Assembly (NCBI RefSeq): GCF_030253575.1
Contig: NC_080561.1
Location: 37,867,564-37,931,563 of the forward strand
Direction of reading: 5' to 3'
DNA: 64,000 bases
Source: Rhododendron vialii
Taxonomy: Eukaryota > Streptophyta > Magnoliopsida > Ericales > Ericaceae
Positions 48,739 through 61,260 of the stretch are shown here, piece by piece. The notes beneath the pieces are model-generated. The model saw only the letters and a list, made by a program, of their open reading frames with translations. It searched no databases and was not told the origin of the DNA. The stretch's first letter is position 1. Each line of letters opens with the position of its first letter. The translations under genes and the position numbers were made by a program.

Positions 48739-50546
48739 GTGCGAAAATGTGTTTTAGCCTTAGTGTCTCTGACGATCTTAGAAGTGGTTCACTTTTTAAT
48801 AACTTTCCGTAAATCAAAGTATGTTATTTTTATGGTTCAATCCCACCATCTTTTAGTACTTTGAATACCCTCTTTAATGATATAAAATAGGTTTCGATCC
48901 GGTTTAACGTTAGTTTGATTCAAGAATTTTTCCGAACCAATTTGTTCTTCAACCCGTTGAGGGCAAAGTCGTCCTATATTTTGATGTATAAATAAATTTG
49001 GAGCCAAACAAAATTCGTTAGATATTAAAGTAGGCGAGACAAGCTTCCCAACGGTTCCAACCGCATGCAAAACGGAGTTCGGGAGTGTCCGTGGAAAAAT
49101 CGCAAAGTTTGGTGGGTTATGAAATTTCAATAATGCGCCCTGCAGGGCGCGATGCAATGCGCCTGAGGCGCACTGATTTTCGTCTGAGGCGCAATAACAC
49201 TCAGCAATTTGTCAAATTTTGCGGGTTCGCTTCGAACACTCCCGAGCTCCGATTTTTGCAAGGTTTTAACCGTTAAAAAGCTTGTTGAGTGTACTTTCTA
49301 ACCCAAGTAGTTTGAATTTAAAGTTATTTGTACATAAAAAGATATGACCAAATTACTCTCAGTGAGTTGAAATGTAAATCATTATGGTAAAATGCTCGCA
49401 TCTCCTTCATTTTAAATCGGATAAAGACCTATAATGTATCGATAGAGAGGATTTTAAAAGTTCTAAAAGTCGGTAGATTCCAACCATTAAAATAATAATG
49501 TATGATTTATGAAAAAGAGGTAGCAATTAGACCGCTACAAAAATTATCTGAGCACTCCTATCTCTCCACTACTGACATTATCATCGTAACACTACTTCTA
49601 CACCACCATCAATTCACCATCTATTCCAGCATCACTTCTCCCCCTCTACGACCACCTTTTCCTCTGTTACCACCGCTGGCACCACACCTCAATCCTGGCA
49701 CCTCCGCCTTCGTTCAACAACTACGTACGTACAACCAACACCACCACTACAATGCCACGACTATCACACCTCAACAAGCAACTCCACCACCACTACTACA
49801 TCTCAACCACTACCATCATTTTTATCACCACAAAACCACAAAAGTCTGAGAGTACAGCATAGCAAGAGTGAATGTTTTAGACATTGAGTGTAAAGTTTAA
49901 GAGATATTTTTAAAATTTTCCTCCTTTTAAAGTGATAATACTCGCAATGTTCTTTTGGTGGTGGTCGTGGTTTTGAAGTGCTGTGGGTGATTGTTTCTAA
50001 AATATTCCCAATCCAAAACAATTTAGAAAATCGTTAATGTTATATATTCCAAAAAACACTCTTCGATATTGGAGATTTTGTTTGCTAAGTGATGGCGATA
50101 AATTTGAATATTACGAACACTTGAAAATATTTTGTGGCGTCGGTGGTGGTGAAATAACAAAGGTGGTGGAATGCTGGCGAGGTGGTTGTCGTGATAGTGC
50201 AAGAAATGATGGGAGGAGGTGGCGATGGTGCAACGATGAGGTGATTGTGGTCGAGCTAGTGGTGATAGTATTGGTGGGGTGTAAAGGTTATAAAATGGTG
50301 GTAGTTTGGTAGTCGTATTGGTCAAGTGATTTTTTCGGTGATATGGACAGTGGAATTTGGCTTCATAAATGTATAAGGATTGTCATCGGCGTATGTCTTA
50401 GGCAAGTTCCGATGATTGAACAGATTTTGTGTGCTTTGACGAAGTCTAGAATGCCTTATGAATTCTCTAAAACTCTATAAGAAATGAACAAATACCATAG
50501 AACTGGGAATGCGAGTACTTAATGGAATATAGAATGAGGGGAAGGG
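48739..50546 (+). repeat. array unit 6 (full, best copy for the inverted repeat)
   Basis: Complete unit, 1,808 bp. The core is gcgccctgcagggcgc at 49,135: four bases replace the central A, yet the palindrome stays perfect. Arms: tatttttatggttcaatccc at 48,825 pairs with the region ending at 49,500. cttttagtactttg at 48,850 pairs with ttctaaaagt at 49,461. aacggttccaacc at 49,050 pairs with ttttaaccgtt at 49,264. All three pairs share a midpoint near 49,165. Confidence 0.9.
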
Positions 50547-51984
50547 GCACAAAAATGTGTTTTAGCCTTAGTGTCTCCGACGATCTTAGAAGTGGTTTAC
50601 TTTTGAATAACTTTCCGTAAATCAAAGTATGTTATTTTTATGGTTCAATCCCACCATCTTTTAGTACTTTGAATACCCTCTTTAATGATATAAAATAGGT
50701 TTCGGTCCGGTTTAACATTACTTTGATTCAAGGATTTTTCCGAACCATTTTGTTCTTCTACCCGTTGAGGGCAAAGTCGTCCTATATTTTGATGTATAAA
50801 TAAATTTGGAGCCAAACTAAATTTGTTAGATATTAAAGTAGGCGAGACAAGCTATCCAACGGTTCCAACCACATGCAAAACCTATAACGTATCGATAAAG
50901 AGGATTTTTAAAGTTCTAAAAGTCGGTTGATTCCAACCATAAAAATAATAATGTATAGTTTATGAAAAAGGGGTAGCAATTAGACTGCTACAAAAATTAT
51001 CTGAGCACTACTATTTCTCCACTACTAACTCTGTCACCCTAACACTACTACAACAACACCATCATTTCACCATATATTCTAGCATCACTTCTCCCACTCT
51101 ACGACCACCTTTTCCTCTGCTACCACTGTTGGCACCACACCTCATCCCTGGCACCTCCACCTTCGTTCAAGAACTACGTACGTAGAACCAACACCACCAC
51201 TACAATGCCTCGACTATCACACCTCAACAAGCAACTCCACCACCACCACTACATCTCAACCACTATCCATTTTTAGCACCACATAACCACAAAAGTATAT
51301 ATGACAGTACAGCATAGCAAGAGTGCATGTTTTAGGCGTTGAGTGTAAAGTTTAAGAAATATTTTAAAATTTCCTTCTTTTTAAAATAATAATACTCGCA
51401 ATGTTCTTTTGGTGGCGGTCGTGGTTTTGAAGTGCTGTGGGTGATAGTTTCTGAAATATTCTCAATCCAAAACAGTTTAGAAAATTGTAAATATTTTATA
51501 TTCCAAAAAAAACTCTTCAATATTGTAGATTGTGTTTGCGAAGTGATGGCGATAGATGTGAATATTATGAACATTTGAAGGTGGTGGTGAAATAACAATT
51601 GTGGTGGAATGCTGGCGAGGTGGTTGTCGTGATAGTGCGTGAAATAATGGGAGGAGGTGGCGATGGTGCAACGATGAGGTGATTATGGTCAAGGTAGTGG
51701 TGATAGTATTGGTGGGGTGAAAAGGTTATAAAATGGTGGTGGGTTGGTTGTCGAAGTGGTCCAGTGATATTTTTGGTAATATGGATATTGGAATTTCGCC
51801 TCATAAATGTATAAGCATTGTCTTGGGCGTACGTCTTAGGCAAATTTCGATGACTAAACAGATTTTGTGTGGTTTGACAAAGTCTGGAATGCCTTATGAA
51901 TTCTCTAAAACTCTATAAGAAATGAACAAATACCATAGAACTGGGAATGGGTGTACTGAATGGAATATAGAATTAGGGTAACGG
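50547..51984 (+). repeat. array unit 7 (core deleted)
   Basis: At 50,880 the sequence jumps from ccacatgcaaaa to cctataacgtatcg. This removes ~385 bp that contain the GC core and the inner arms. The rest is collinear. Confidence 0.85.
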
Positions 51985-53761
51985 GCGCGAAAATGTGTTT
52001 TAGCTTTAGTGTCGCCGACGATCTTAGAAGTGGTTTACTTTTGAATAACTTTCTGTAAATCAAAGTATTTTATTTTTATGGTTCAATCCCACCATCTTTT
52101 AGTACTTTGAATACCCTATTTATCGATATAAAATAGGTTTCGTTCCGGCTTACCGTTAGTTTGATTCAAGAATTTTTCCGAACCAATTTGTTCTTCAACC
52201 GGTAGAGGGTAAAGTCGTCCTATATTTTGATGTATAAATAAATTTGGAGCCAAACTAAATTTGTTAGAAATTAAAGTAGGCTAAACAAGCTTTCAAACGG
52301 TTCCAACCGCATGCAAAACGGAGTTCGGGAGAGTCCGTGGCAAAAACGCAAAGTTTGGTGGGTTATGAAATTTCCATAATGCGCCCAGGGCGCGATGCAA
52401 TGCGCCTGAGGCGCACTGATTTTCGTCTGAGGCACAATAACACTCAGCAATTTGTCAAATTTTGCGGGTTCGTTTCAGACACTTCCAAGCTTCGATTTTC
52501 GCAAGGTTTGAACCGTTAAAAAGCTTGTTGAGTGTACTTTCTAACCCAAGTAGTTTGAATTTAAAGTAATTTGTACATAAAAAGATATGACCAAATTACT
52601 CTCAGTGAGTTGAAATGTAAATCATTCGGGTAAAACGCTCGCGTCTCCTTCATTTAAATCGGATAAAGACCTATAAAGTATTGATAAAGAGGATTTTTAA
52701 AGTTCTAAAAGTCGGTTGATTCCAACCATAAAAATAATAATTTATAATTTCTGAAAAGGGCTACTTAGACCGCTACAAAAATTATCTGAGCACTACTAGC
52801 TCTCCACTACCAACACTGTCACCGTAACACAACTTCTACATGACTATCTATTCCAGCATCACTTCTCCCCCTCTACGACCACCTTTTCCTCTGCTACCAC
52901 TGTTGGCACCACACCTTAACCCTGGCACCTCTGCCTTCATTCAACAACTACGTACGTACAACCGACACCACTACTACAATGCCACGACTATCAAACCTCA
53001 ACAAGCAACTCCACCACCACTACTACATCTCAACCACTACCATCATTTTTAGCACCACATAACCACAAAAGTATATATGACAGTACAGTATAGCAAGAGT
53101 GAATGTTTTAGACGTTGAGTTTAAAGTTTAAGAGATATTTTTAAAATTTCCTTCTTTCTAAAATGATAATACTCGCAATGTTCTTTTGGTGGTGGTCGTG
53201 GTATTGAAGTGCTGTGGGTGATAGTTTCTGAAATATTTTCAATCCAAAAGAATCTAGAAAATCGTTCATGTTTTATATTCCAAAAAACACTCTTCAATAT
53301 TGGAGATTGTGTTTGCGAAGTGATGGCGATAGATTTGAATATTATGAACATTTGAAGGTGGTGGTGAAATAACAATGGTGGTGGAATGCTGGCGAGGTGG
53401 TTGTCGTGATAGTGCAAGAAATGATGGGAGGAGGTGGTGATGGTGCAACGATGAGGTGATTGTGGTCGAGGTAGTGGCGATAGTATTGGTGGGGTGTAAA
53501 GGTTATAAAACGGTGGTAGTTTGGTAGTCGTATTGGTCAAGTGATTTTTTCGGTGATATGGATAGTGGAATTTGGCTTCATAAATGTATAAGCATTGTCA
53601 TCGGCGTATGTCTTAGGCAAATTCCGATGATTAAACAGATTTTGTGTGCTTTGACGAAGTCTGGAATGCCTTATGAATTCTCTAAAACTCTATAAGAAAT
53701 GAACAAATACCATAGAACTGGGAATGCGAGAACTTTATGGAATATAGAATGAAGGGAAGGG
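51985..53761 (+). repeat. array unit 8 (full)
   Basis: GC core intact at 52,381. Shares with units 7, 9 and 10 small changes such as tatatgacagtacag and a missing gaaactattttgggg block, which suggests that neighbouring units were duplicated together. Confidence 0.85.
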
Positions 53762-55559
53762 GCGCAAAAATGTGTTTTAGCCTTAGTGTCTCCGATGATC
53801 TTAGAAGTGGTTTACTTTTGAATAACGTTCCGTAAATCAAAGTATGTTATTTTTATGGTTCAATCCCACCATCTTTTAGTACTTTGAATACCCTCTTTAT
53901 TGATATAAAATAGGTTTTGATCCGGTTTAACGTTACTTTGATTCAAAGATTTTTCCGAACCAATTTGTTCTTCAACCCATTGAGGGCAAAGTCGTCCGAT
54001 ATTTTGATGTATAAATAAATTTGGAGCCAAACAAAAATTTTCAGATATTAAAGTAGGCGAGACAAGCTTTCCAACGGTTCCAACCGCATGCAGAACGGAG
54101 TTCGGGAGTGGCCGTGGTAAAATCGCAAAGTTTGGTGGTTTATGAAATTTCAATAATGCGCCCAGGGCGCGATGCAATGCGCCTGAGGCGCACTTATTTT
54201 CGTCTGAGGCGCAATAACACTCAGCAATTTGTCAAATTTTGCGGGTTCGCTTCAGACACTTCCAAGCTCCGATTTTCGCAAGGTTTGAACCGTTAAAAAG
54301 CTTGTTGAGTGTACTTTCTAACCCAAGTAGTTTGAATTTAAAGTTATTTTTACATAAAAAGATATGACCAAATTACTCTCAGTGAGTTGAAATGTAAATC
54401 ATTCTGGTAAAACGCTCGCATCTCCTTCATTTTCAATCGGATAAAGACCTATAACGTATCGATAAAGAGGATTTTTAAAGTTCTAAAAGTCGGTAGATTC
54501 CAACCATTAAAATAATAATGTATGGTTTATGAAAAAGAGGTAGCAATTAGACCGCAACAAAAATTATCTGAGCACTCCTATCTCTCCACTACTGACACTG
54601 TCATCGTAACACTACTTCTACACCACCATCAATTCACCATCTATTCCAGCATCACTTCTCCCCCTCTACGACCACCTTTTCCTCTGTTACCACCGCTGGC
54701 ACCACACCTCAATCCTGGCACCTCCCCCTTCGTTCAACAACTATGTACGTACAACCAACACCACCACTACAATGCCACGACTATCACACCTCAACAAGCA
54801 ACTCCACCACCACTACTACATCTCAACCACTACCATCATTTTTAGCACCACAAAACCACAAAAGTATGAGAGTACAGCATAGCAAGAGTGAATGTTTTAG
54901 ACATTGAGTGTAAAGTTTAAGAGATATTTTTAAAATTTTCCTCCTTTTAAAGTGATAATACTCGCAATGTTCTTTTGGTGGTGGTTGTGGTTTTGAAGTG
55001 CTGTGGGTGATTGTTTCTAAAATATTCCCAATCCAAAACAATTTAGAAAATCGTTAATGTTATATATTCAACAAACACTCTTCGATATTGGAGATTTTGT
55101 TTGCGAAGTGATGGCGATAGATTTGAATATTATGAACACTTAAAACTATTTTTAGGCGTCGGTGGTGGTGAAAAGGTGGTGGAATGCTGGCGAGGTGGTT
55201 GTCGTGATAGTGCGTGAAATGATGGGAGGAGGTGGCGATGGTGCAATGATAAGGTGATTATGGTCGAGGTAGTGGTAATAGTATTGGTGGGGTGAAAAGG
55301 TTATAAAACGGTGGTGCTTTGGTAGTCGTAGGGGTCAAGTTATATTTTCGGTGATATGGACATTAGAATTTGGCTTCATAAATGTATAAGCATTGTTATA
55401 GGCATATGTCTTAGGCAAATTCTGATGATTAAACAGATTTTGTGTGCTTTGACGAATTTTGGAATGCCTTATGAATTCTCTAAAACTCTGTAAGAAATGA
55501 ACAAATACCATAGAACTGCGAATGCGAGTACTGAAAGAAATATAGAATGAGGGGAAGGG
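53762..55559 (+). repeat. array unit 9 (full)
   Basis: GC core intact at 54,158. Its right half (caaccattaaaataataatg, tgaaaaagaggtagc) matches unit 6 more closely than unit 8, a sign of exchange between units. Confidence 0.85.
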
Positions 55560-57359
55560 GCACAAAAATGTGTTTTAGCCTTAGTGTCTCCGACGATCTA
55601 GAAGTCGTTTACTTTTGAATAACATTCCGTAGATCAAAGTATATTATTTTAACGGTTCACTCTCACCACCTTTTAGTACTTTTAATACCCTCTTTATCGA
55701 TATAAAATAGGTTTCGATCCCGTTTAACGTTAGTTTGATTCAACGATTCTTCCGAACCAATTTCTTTTCTTCCACCCGTTGAGGGTAAAGTCGTCCTATA
55801 TTTTGATGTATAAATAAATTTGGAGCCAAACAAAATTTGTTAGAAATTAAAGTAGGCTAGACAAGCCTTCCAACGGTTCCAACCGTATGCAAAATGGAGT
55901 ATGGGAGTGTCCGTGGTAAAATCGCAAAGTTTGGTGGGTTATGAAATTTCAAGAATGCGCCCAGGGCGCGATGCAATGCGCCTGAGGCGCACTGATTTTC
56001 GTCTGAGGCACAATAACACTCAGCAATTTGTCAAATTTTGCGGGTTCGCTTCAGACACTTCCAAGCTCCGATTTTCGCAAGGTTTGAACCGGTAAAAAGC
56101 TTGTTGAGTGTACTTTCTAACCCAAGTAGTTTGAATTTAAAGTTATTTGTACATAAAAAGATATGACCAAATTACTCTCAGTGAGTTGAAATGTGAATCA
56201 TTCTAGTGAAACGCTCGCAGCTCCATCATTTTAAATCGCATAAGGACCTATAACATATTGATTAAGAGGATTTTTAAAGTTCTAAACGTCGGTTGATTCC
56301 AACCATAAAAATAATAATGTATAGTTTATGAAAAACGGGGAGGAATTAGACCGCTACAAAAATTATCTGAGCACTACTATCTCTTCACTACCAACACTGT
56401 CACCGTAACACAACTTCTACGCCACCTTCTATTCCAGCATCACTTCTCCCCCTCTACGACCACCTTTTCGTCTGCTACCACCGTTGGCACCACACCTCAA
56501 CCCTGGCACCTCCGCCTTCGTTCAACAACTACGTACGTACAACCAACACCACAACTACAATGCCACGACTATCACAACTCAACAAGCAACTCCACCACCA
56601 CTACTATATTTCTACCACTACCATCATTTTTAGCACCACATAACGACAAAAGTATATTTGACAGTACAGCATAGCAAGAATGAATGTTTTAGACGTTGAG
56701 TGTTAAATTTAAGAGATATTTTTAAAATTTCCCTCTTTTTAAAGTGATAATACTCGCAATGTTCTTTTGGTGGTGGTCGTGGTTTTGAAGTGCTGTGGGT
56801 GATTGTTTCTGAAATATTTTCAATCCAAAACAATTTAGAAAATCGTTAGTGTTTCATATTCCGAAAAACGCTCTTCAATATTGGAGATTGTGTTTGCGAA
56901 GTGATGGTGATAGATTTGAATATTATGAACATTTGACACTATTTTGGGGCATCGGTGGTGGTGAAATAACAATGGTGGTGGAATGCTGGCAAGGTAGTTG
57001 TCGTGATAGTGCGTGAAATGATGGGAGGAGGCGGTGGTGGTGCAACGATGACGTGATTATGGTCGAGGTAGTGGCAATAATATTGCTGGGGTGAAAAGGT
57101 TATAAAATGGTGGTGGTTTGGTAGTCGTAGTGGTCAAGTGATATTTTTTGTGATATGGACATTGCAATTTGGCTTCATAAATGTATAAGCATTGTCTTGG
57201 GCATACGTCTTAGGCAAATACCAATGATTAAATAGATTTTGTGTGCTTTGACGAAGTCTGAAATGCCTTGTGAATTCTCTAAAACTCTATAACAAATGAA
57301 CAAATACTATAGAACTGGGAATGCGAGTACTGAATGGAATATAGAATGAGGGGAAGGGG
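55560..57359 (+). repeat. array unit 10 (full)
   Basis: GC core intact at 55,957. Ends at gaggggaaggggt, where the next unit begins with a deletion. Confidence 0.85.
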
Positions 57360-60016
57360 TTTAGTACTTTGAATACCCTCTTTATCTATATAAAATAGGT
57401 TTCGATCTGGTTTAACGCTAGTTTGATTCAAGGATTTTTCCGAACCAATTTGTTCTTCTACCCGTTGAGGGTAAAGTCGTCCTATATTTTGATGCATAAA
57501 TAATTTTGGAGCCAAACTAAATTTGTTAGAAATTAAAGTAGGCTAGACAAGCTTTCCAACAGTTTAAACCGCATGCAAAATGAATTTCGGGAGTGTCCGT
57601 GGCAAAATGGCAAAGTTTGGTAGGTTATGAAATTTCAAGAATGCGCCCAGGGCACGATGCAATGCGCCTGAGGCGCACTGATTTGCGTCTGTGGCGCAAT
57701 AACACTCAGCAATTTGTCAAATTTTGCGGGTTAGCTCCAGACACTCCCGAGCTTCGATTTTCGCAAGGTTTAAACCATTAAAAAGCTTGTTGAGTGTACT
57801 TTCTAACCCAAGTAGTTTGGATTTAAAGTTATTTGTGCATAAAAAGATATGACCAGATTACTCTCAGTGAGTTGAAATATAAATCATTCTGGTAAAACAT
57901 TCGCATCTCCTTCATTTTAAATTGGATAAAGACCTATAAAGTATTGATAAAGAGGATTTTTAAAGTTCTAAAAGTCCGTTGAATCCAACCATAAAAATAA
58001 TAATGTATAGTTTATGATAAAGGGGTAGCAATTAGACCGCTACAAAAATTATCTGAGCACTACTATCTCTCCAATGCCAACACTGTCACCGTAACTCTAC
58101 TTCTACACCACCATCAATTCACCATCTATTCCAGCATCACTTCTCCACCTCTACGACCACCTTTTCCTCTGCTGCTACCGTTGGCACAACACCTCAACCC
58201 CGGCACCTCCGCCTTCATTCAACAACTACGTACGTACAACCAACACCGCCATTACAATGCCACGACTATCACACCTCAACAAGCAACTCCATCACCACTA
58301 CTAAATCTCAACCACTACCATCATTTTTAGCACCACATAACCACAAAAGTATGAGAGTACAGCATTGCAAGAGTGAATGTTTTAGACATTGAGTGTAAAG
58401 TTTAAGAGATATTTTGAATTTTTTCCTCTTTTTCATGTGATAATACTCGCAATGTTCTTTTGGTGGTGGTCGTGGTTTTGAAGTGCTTTGGGTGATTGTT
58501 TCTAAAATATTCTCAATCCAAAACAATTTAGAAAATCCTTAATGTTTTATATTCCAAAAAACACTCTTCGATATTGGTGATTGTGTTTGCGAAGTGATGG
58601 CGGTAGATTTCAATATGTAAGGTCTCTTTTTTATTTGGCAAATTTAATGACAAAAACACATTGATTTGTATCTCCATTTATTTCATTTTAATTACTTAAT
58701 TTATTTATTTTTAGAGTGTCTGTTTTGGAAGTGGAAGGACATCAAAAACATTATGTAATTGAGTGTGGTAGAGGCTGCTTAGGAATTTAACATGGAAGGA
58801 AATGAATTTTCGAGAGGATTTCGTGCTTATGCTATATCAAGAAAGGGAAACGAAGAAAGGTAGAGATTGTCAAGGCAATTGGCTCATGGAAGGAAATTAA
58901 TTGTCAAGAGGTTTTCGTGCATATGGTAGCCATATTAGAAAAGGGAATGAAAGAATCATGCGTGGAGCAATATGGGAATGTTTTCCAGTCACAATGCTTG
59001 AGCAACTCAAAGACAAGTTATATACAGTGCTCGATCGAGCAACCTTCCTCGAGCAACCTTCCTGTTTTTTCCTAGCATGTATTTATATGTGCGTCTTTTG
59101 GAATTTCGAGACTACCGAATATATGAGTGCAACCCCTCTCTTGCTCCAAAACTGAGAAATGTCCAAGGGAGATTTTTAGTTTGTCTCTTGGAAAAAGATA
59201 TGATTGATTGATCATCAAACTTCTGGATTAATTCCAAGAGCCCTCTCCATACTTTGTGATTCCTAATCAAAGTGTTCTTCCGGTGGATTTCCGGTGGATT
59301 CCGCAGGTTATTGGAAGGCTTGAGTGATTCAAGGCAGCGGCGGTCAAGCACTGGGTGCGGTGAACGAGTGATTCGGCAATCAACCTTGGTCAACCGAGAG
59401 CGATTCTAGGTTGTAAGTATAGTTTTGTTCGTAACTGTACAATGAGTTATAATGCATGATTTCCTTCCCGTGGTTTTTTTCCGTTTAGGGTTTTCCACGT
59501 ATATTCTGGTGTTCATCGTTTATTCTTCGTTCCTATTATTTATTGATTATTGGATCAGTAGGAAAATAGGAATTTCACAATATTATGAACATTTGAAACT
59601 ATTTTGGGGTGTCGGTGGTGGAGAAATAACAATGGTGGTGAAATGCTAGCGAGGTGGTTGTCATGATGGTGCATGAAATGATGGGAGGAGGTGGTGATGG
59701 TGCAACGATGAGGTGATTACGGTCGAGGTAGTGGAGATAGTATTTCTGGGGTGACAAGGTTTTAAAATGGTGGTGGTTTGGTAGTCGTAGTGGTCAATTG
59801 ATATTTTTTGTGATATGGACATTGGAATTTGGCTTCATAAATGTATAAGCATTGTCTTGGGGGTATGTCTTAGGCAAATTCCGATGATTAAACAGATTTT
59901 GTGCTTTAATGAAGTCTAGAATGCCTTATGAATTCTCTCAAACTCTATAAAAAATGAACAAATACCATAGAACTGAGAATGCGAGTATTGAATGGAATAT
60001 AGAATGAGGGGAAGAG
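57360..60016 (+). repeat. array unit 11, left end deleted and split by an insertion
   Basis: The first ~140 bp of the left arm are missing: it starts at ttagtactttgaatac. GC core at 57,643. The unit is split at 58,617-59,583 by foreign DNA. Confidence 0.8.
58617..59583. mobile_element. ~967-bp insertion with possible 6-bp target duplication
   Basis: caatat stands on both sides (58,611-58,616 and 59,578-59,583), and the array is collinear across the insert. The insert has no recognisable protein. Near 59,470-59,520 the words gtggtttttttccgtttaggg and gttttccacgtatattctgg resemble the 3' end of a Ty1/copia LTR, so this may be a solo or partial copia LTR. The ends do not show clean TG...CA. Confidence 0.5.
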
Positions 60017-61038
60017 GAGCAAAAATGTGTTTTAGCCTTAGTGGCTCCGAGTTCCGATTTTCGCAAGGTTTAAACCGTTAAAAAGCTTGTTGAGTGTACT
60101 TTTTAATACAAGTAGTTTGGATTTAAAGTTATTTGTACATAAAAAGATATGACCAAATTAGTCTCAGTGAGTTGAAATATAAATCATTTCGGTAAAACGC
60201 TCACATCTCCTTCATTTTAAATAGGATAAAGACCTATAACGTATCGAAAAAGAGGATATTTAAAGTTCTAAAAGTCGGTTGACTCTTACCATAAAAATAA
60301 TAATGTATGGTGTATGAAAAAGGGGTAGCAATTAGACCGCTACAAAAATTATCTGAGCACTACTATCTCTCCACTACCAACATTGTCACCGTAACACTAC
60401 TTCTACACCACCATCTAGTCCAGCATCACTTCTCCACCACTACAACCACCTTTTCCTCTGCTACCACCGTTGGCACCATAACTCAACCCTGGCATCTCCG
60501 CCTTCGTTCAACAACTACGTACGTACAACCAACACCACCACTACAATGCCACGACTATCACACCTCAACATGGAACTCCACCACCACTACTACATCTCCA
60601 CCACTACCATCATTTTAGCACCACATAATCACAAAAGTATGAGAGTACAGCAAAGCAGGAGTGAATGTTTTAGACATTGAGTGTATAGTTTGGGAGATAT
60701 TTTAAAAATTTTCCTCTTTTTTAAGTGATAATACTCGCAATGTTGTTTTGGTGGTGGTCATGGTTTTGAAGTGCTAGGGATGAATGTTGCTGAAATATTC
60801 TCCATCCAAAACAATTTAGAAAATCTTTAATGTTTTGAATTCCAAAAAACACTCTTCGATATTGGAGATTGTGTTTGCGAAGTGATGGTGATAGATTTCA
60901 ACATTATGAACTTTTGAAACTATTTTGTGGCGTCGGTGGTGGTGAAATAACAATGGTGGTGGAATGCTGGCAAGGTGGTTGTTGTGATAGTGCGTGAAAT
61001 GATGAGAGGAGGTGGTGATGGTGTAACGATGAGGTGAT
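60017..61038 (+). repeat. array unit 12, core region deleted, right end replaced
   Basis: It jumps at about 60,048 from agtggctccga to gttccgattttcgc, losing ~440 bp including the GC core. The GGT-rich part breaks off at gatgaggtgat, where LINE sequence begins. Confidence 0.8.
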
Positions 61039-61260
61039 GCCAAAACTGCAAACATCCCCTTATATTTTATGTCTCTATTTAAAATGCCAACAGCTGTTGC
61101 GAGGAAATTGGAGAAATTACAGAGAAAATTTTTCTGGGGTGACTCGAATGACAAAAAGAAAATGCACGTGGTCAAATGGGATGAGATTAGTCAGAAGAAA
61201 TCTAACGGAGGACTGGGGGTCAAGAAAATGGTCCAACAGAACCTAGCTAGCTAGCTTTCT
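61039..61260 (+). pseudogene. LINE (L1-type) reverse transcriptase C-terminal fragment
   Basis: One frame reads PLYFMSLFKMPTAVARKLEK, then LQRKFFWGDSNDKKKMHVVK, then WDEISQKKSNGGLGVKK. This is the typical plant L1 region just after the reverse transcriptase, before the zinc-binding zf-RVT domain. Only ~215 bp survive, with no 5' or 3' ends. It replaces ~650 bp of array sequence, so it was probably brought in during break repair and not by normal retrotransposition. Confidence 0.8.

Noticed and set aside
34380-61180. Many His/Thr/Pro-rich open frames of 60-140 codons on both strands of the array
   Set aside because: They come from the CCA-rich and GGT-rich parts of the repeat, are interrupted differently in each unit, and have low-complexity composition without a domain.
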